Shown here one piece after another: positions 4,427-6,120 of a DNA stretch of 6,120 bases (positions are counted from its first letter, which is position 1; each line of letters starts with the position of its first letter). The notes below the pieces were generated by a model that searched no databases, was not told where the DNA came from, and saw only the letters and a list, made by a program, of their open reading frames with translations. The stretch is from Alphaproteobacteria bacterium (GTDB lineage: Bacteria > Pseudomonadota > Alphaproteobacteria > JABAAW01): contig JABAAA010000081.1 of assembly GCA_014239005.1 (NCBI GenBank), positions 1 to 6,120 of the forward strand, written 5' to 3'. The position numbers and the translations under genes were made by a program.

Positions 4427-6120
4427 GGAGTTCGTGATGGAGCGCGCTCCGCCACGCGCTCTGCCGAGGGTCGGGGGTCGGCTCGACTCGCTTCTCTCGC
4501 CCGCGCATCAGCATTGTTTCGAGCATTCTCTTGCGGCGTGCTGTTGCGCCGAATTCCTCGCGCGACGATGACATCACGGAAGATGGCTGCGATGGCGCGC
4601 GTCATGACGCGTGAGGCGTTGACGGCGCCCAAGTCTTCTGCGTCGCTCTGCGGCTCGTCGAGCATGGTAAAGACGACATAGCGCGGCGCGTCGATCGGCA
4701 CGACGCCGATGAACGACGAGACGACCTTCTCGTGACGATAGACGATTCCCTCGGCGGTGCGCACGGGTTTTTCCGCCGTTCCCGTCTTGCCGCCCAAGGC
4801 GTATCCCGCCACGCTGGCGCGTGCGCCGGTTCCGTGTTCGATGTTTTTGAACAGCAAACTTCGGAGGATTTCGACCGTTTCTTCGGATAGCACGCGAGCT
4901 TGCGATTGTTGTGCGCCCGCTCCCTTGACAATGATCGGCGAGCGCACGATGCCGTCGCTCACCAGTCCTGCGACGCTGCCCGCCAAGTGTAGCGGAGAGA
5001 CGGCGATTCCGTGTCCGAATCCGATCGTCATGGCGCGCAGCTCTTGTGCGCCTGACGAAAGCAAGGGTCGGCTCTTGCCCTCGAAGGCGGTCGGCAAAAC
5101 GTCCAACATGCCGAAATCCGAAAGGTAGCGTTCTTGCAACAACGCGCCCAAGTCGCGCGCGATCAGCGCCGCGCCGATGTTCGACGAGTGGATAAACACT
5201 TCTTCCAACGTCAGGGGTCGCTCGCTCTGTTTGATGTCGGAAATCTTCTTGTTGGCAAAGACGATCGGCTCGCGCACATCGTAGATGCTCTGGGGGGTCG
5301 CGATACCGCTCTCCAATGCCATCGCGACGGTCAGGATCTTGAAGATCGACCCCAGCTCGTAGTTGCCTTGCACGACGCAGTTGAAATACTGCGAAGGCGT
5401 GATCTTGGAAGGACGATGCGGATCGAAGACGGGCAGCGAGACCAAAGCCAAAATCTCGGCGCTGCTGGCATCTAAGATCACGCCGCAGGCAGCACGCGCT
5501 TCGTGTGCCAAGTAGGCGTTCTCCAAATGCTTGCGAAGGATGTGTTGCAACAGTTCGTCCAAGGTGAGGGTGAGCGGTCGCGAGTCGCGTTGCAAGCGCG
5601 AGTTCTGACTCAACTCGACACCGCTCTGACCGATGTTGTCGATGTTGACAAAGCCCACGGCGTGCGCGAACAGATCGCCGTGCGGGTACAGACGCGTCGG
5701 GCGCGAGATCAGGTGGATGCCAGGAATGCCCAAACGTCGCACGGCGTACGCTTCGCTCGGCAAGAGTCGCGCGAGCAGTCGGGAGCGTCCGCCGCGTTTC
5801 AGACGCGCGAGCAGGCTTGGTTCGTCGAGTTGCGGCAGGAGTTGCGACAGGCGTCGCGCCGCGGTTGGCAAGTCGACGCCGGCGCGTCGCATCAACGGCA
5901 CGTCCGCGTTCAGACTGGAGACCTCCAAGTCGGAGGCGAGCAAAACGCCGTTGCGGTCGAGAATGTCGGCGCGCGCGCGAAACTGCGAGGAGGCAGCGTT
6001 CTGCTCGCTACGCGCGGAAAACGCGGGCTGCGAAAAGGGCAGGCGCAACAAGCGCACGCTCAAGGTTGCAAGCGAGACGAAGAACACGACGCTCAGCACG
6101 ATGAGTCTGGCACGGCTTTC
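4423..6120 (-). CDS. ftsI: Septal peptidoglycan transpeptidase FtsI (PBP3), lacking its first codons
   Basis: FtsI is the class B penicillin-binding protein that cross-links peptidoglycan at the division site, anchored in the inner membrane with its catalytic domain in the periplasm. The reading frame is open to the right edge and shows no credible start, so the gene begins outside. A GTG at 6099 sits inside the membrane segment and is unlikely. Counting from the first visible codon at 6120, a hydrophobic segment (about 5-24) is followed by RADILDRNGVLLASDL (50-65, dimerisation-domain start) and RLYPHGDLFAHAVGFVNIDN (143-162). The active-site motifs are SIFK (258-261, Ser258 nucleophile), SSN (312-314) and KTG (445-447). 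The family often has STFK at the first motif; SIFK still fits SxxK. A low-complexity Arg/Ala-rich tail of about 40 residues follows the catalytic domain. The stop overlaps the murE start as ATGA. Confidence 0.97.
   Translation of the reverse strand, partial: ESRARLIVLSVVFFVSLATLSVRLLRLPFSQPAFSARSEQNAASSQFRARADILDRNGVLLASDLEVSSLNADVPLMRRAGVDLPTAARRLSQLLPQLDEPSLLARLKRGGRSRLLARLLPSEAYAVRRLGIPGIHLISRPTRLYPHGDLFAHAVGFVNIDNIGQSGVELSQNSRLQRDSRPLTLTLDELLQHILRKHLENAYLAHEARAACGVILDASSAEILALVSLPVFDPHRPSKITPSQYFNCVVQGNYELGSIFKILTVAMALESGIATPQSIYDVREPIVFANKKISDIKQSERPLTLEEVFIHSSNIGAALIARDLGALLQERYLSDFGMLDVLPTAFEGKSRPLLSSGAQELRAMTIGFGHGIAVSPLHLAGSVAGLVSDGIVRSPIIVKGAGAQQSQARVLSEETVEILRSLLFKNIEHGTGARASVAGYALGGKTGTAEKPVRTAEGIVYRHEKVVSSFIGVVPIDAPRYVVFTMLDEPQSDAEDLGAVNASRVMTRAIAAIFRDVIVARGIRRNSTPQENARNNADARAREASRADPRPSAERVAERAPSRTP

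Noticed and set aside
6097..6099. GTG as the true start of ftsI
   Set aside because: The frame stays open upstream to the window edge with plausible FtsI sequence (ESRARLI before the membrane segment), so the start is outside.

Overview
The window is a segment of the dcw (division and cell wall) cluster. All genes lie on the minus strand and read from right to left: ftsI (start beyond the right edge), murE, murF, mraY and the first codons of murD (running off the left edge). The sequence is GC-rich (roughly 60% by eye). The gene order is that of Proteobacteria. Motif wording points to Alphaproteobacteria: the FtsI 'RADILDRNG', 'VFIHSSNIGAA' and 'TIGFGHGIAVSPL' stretches, the MurE 'FQ..N' motif, and the MraY 'NLFRYLSFRGGGA' and 'FMGDTGSL' stretches. 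I cannot place it at order or genus level from sequence alone.

Layout from the 5' end of the operon: ftsI (4423-6120, partial) overlaps murE (2780-4426) by an ATGA. murE is followed after 4 bases by murF (1231-2775). A 46-base gap with a clear ribosome binding site leads to mraY (105-1184), and a 39-base gap leads to murD (1-65, partial). No promoter or terminator was recognised, so the block looks like the interior of one long transcript. No gene-free stretch exceeds 46 bases, and no plus-strand gene is supported.

The enzymes are consecutive steps. MurE adds the third stem-peptide residue (predicted meso-diaminopimelate), MurF adds D-Ala-D-Ala, MraY moves the finished MurNAc-pentapeptide onto undecaprenyl phosphate in the membrane, and FtsI cross-links the septal peptidoglycan. 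MurD, which acts before MurE, is encoded last.

I see no new biological system. The unusual feature is that the two ligase genes, murE and murF, carry several frame-preserving short repeats and low-complexity inserts, while mraY and the FtsI catalytic domain do not. These are a 12-bp repeat across the murE start, a 15-bp triplet repeat in murE, a 12-bp triplet repeat in murF, a Ser/Pro/Lys-Gln linker in murF, and a clustered 9-mer in murE. They make both proteins about 50-60 residues longer than the E. coli enzymes. MurF also departs from the family at one normally conserved motif.
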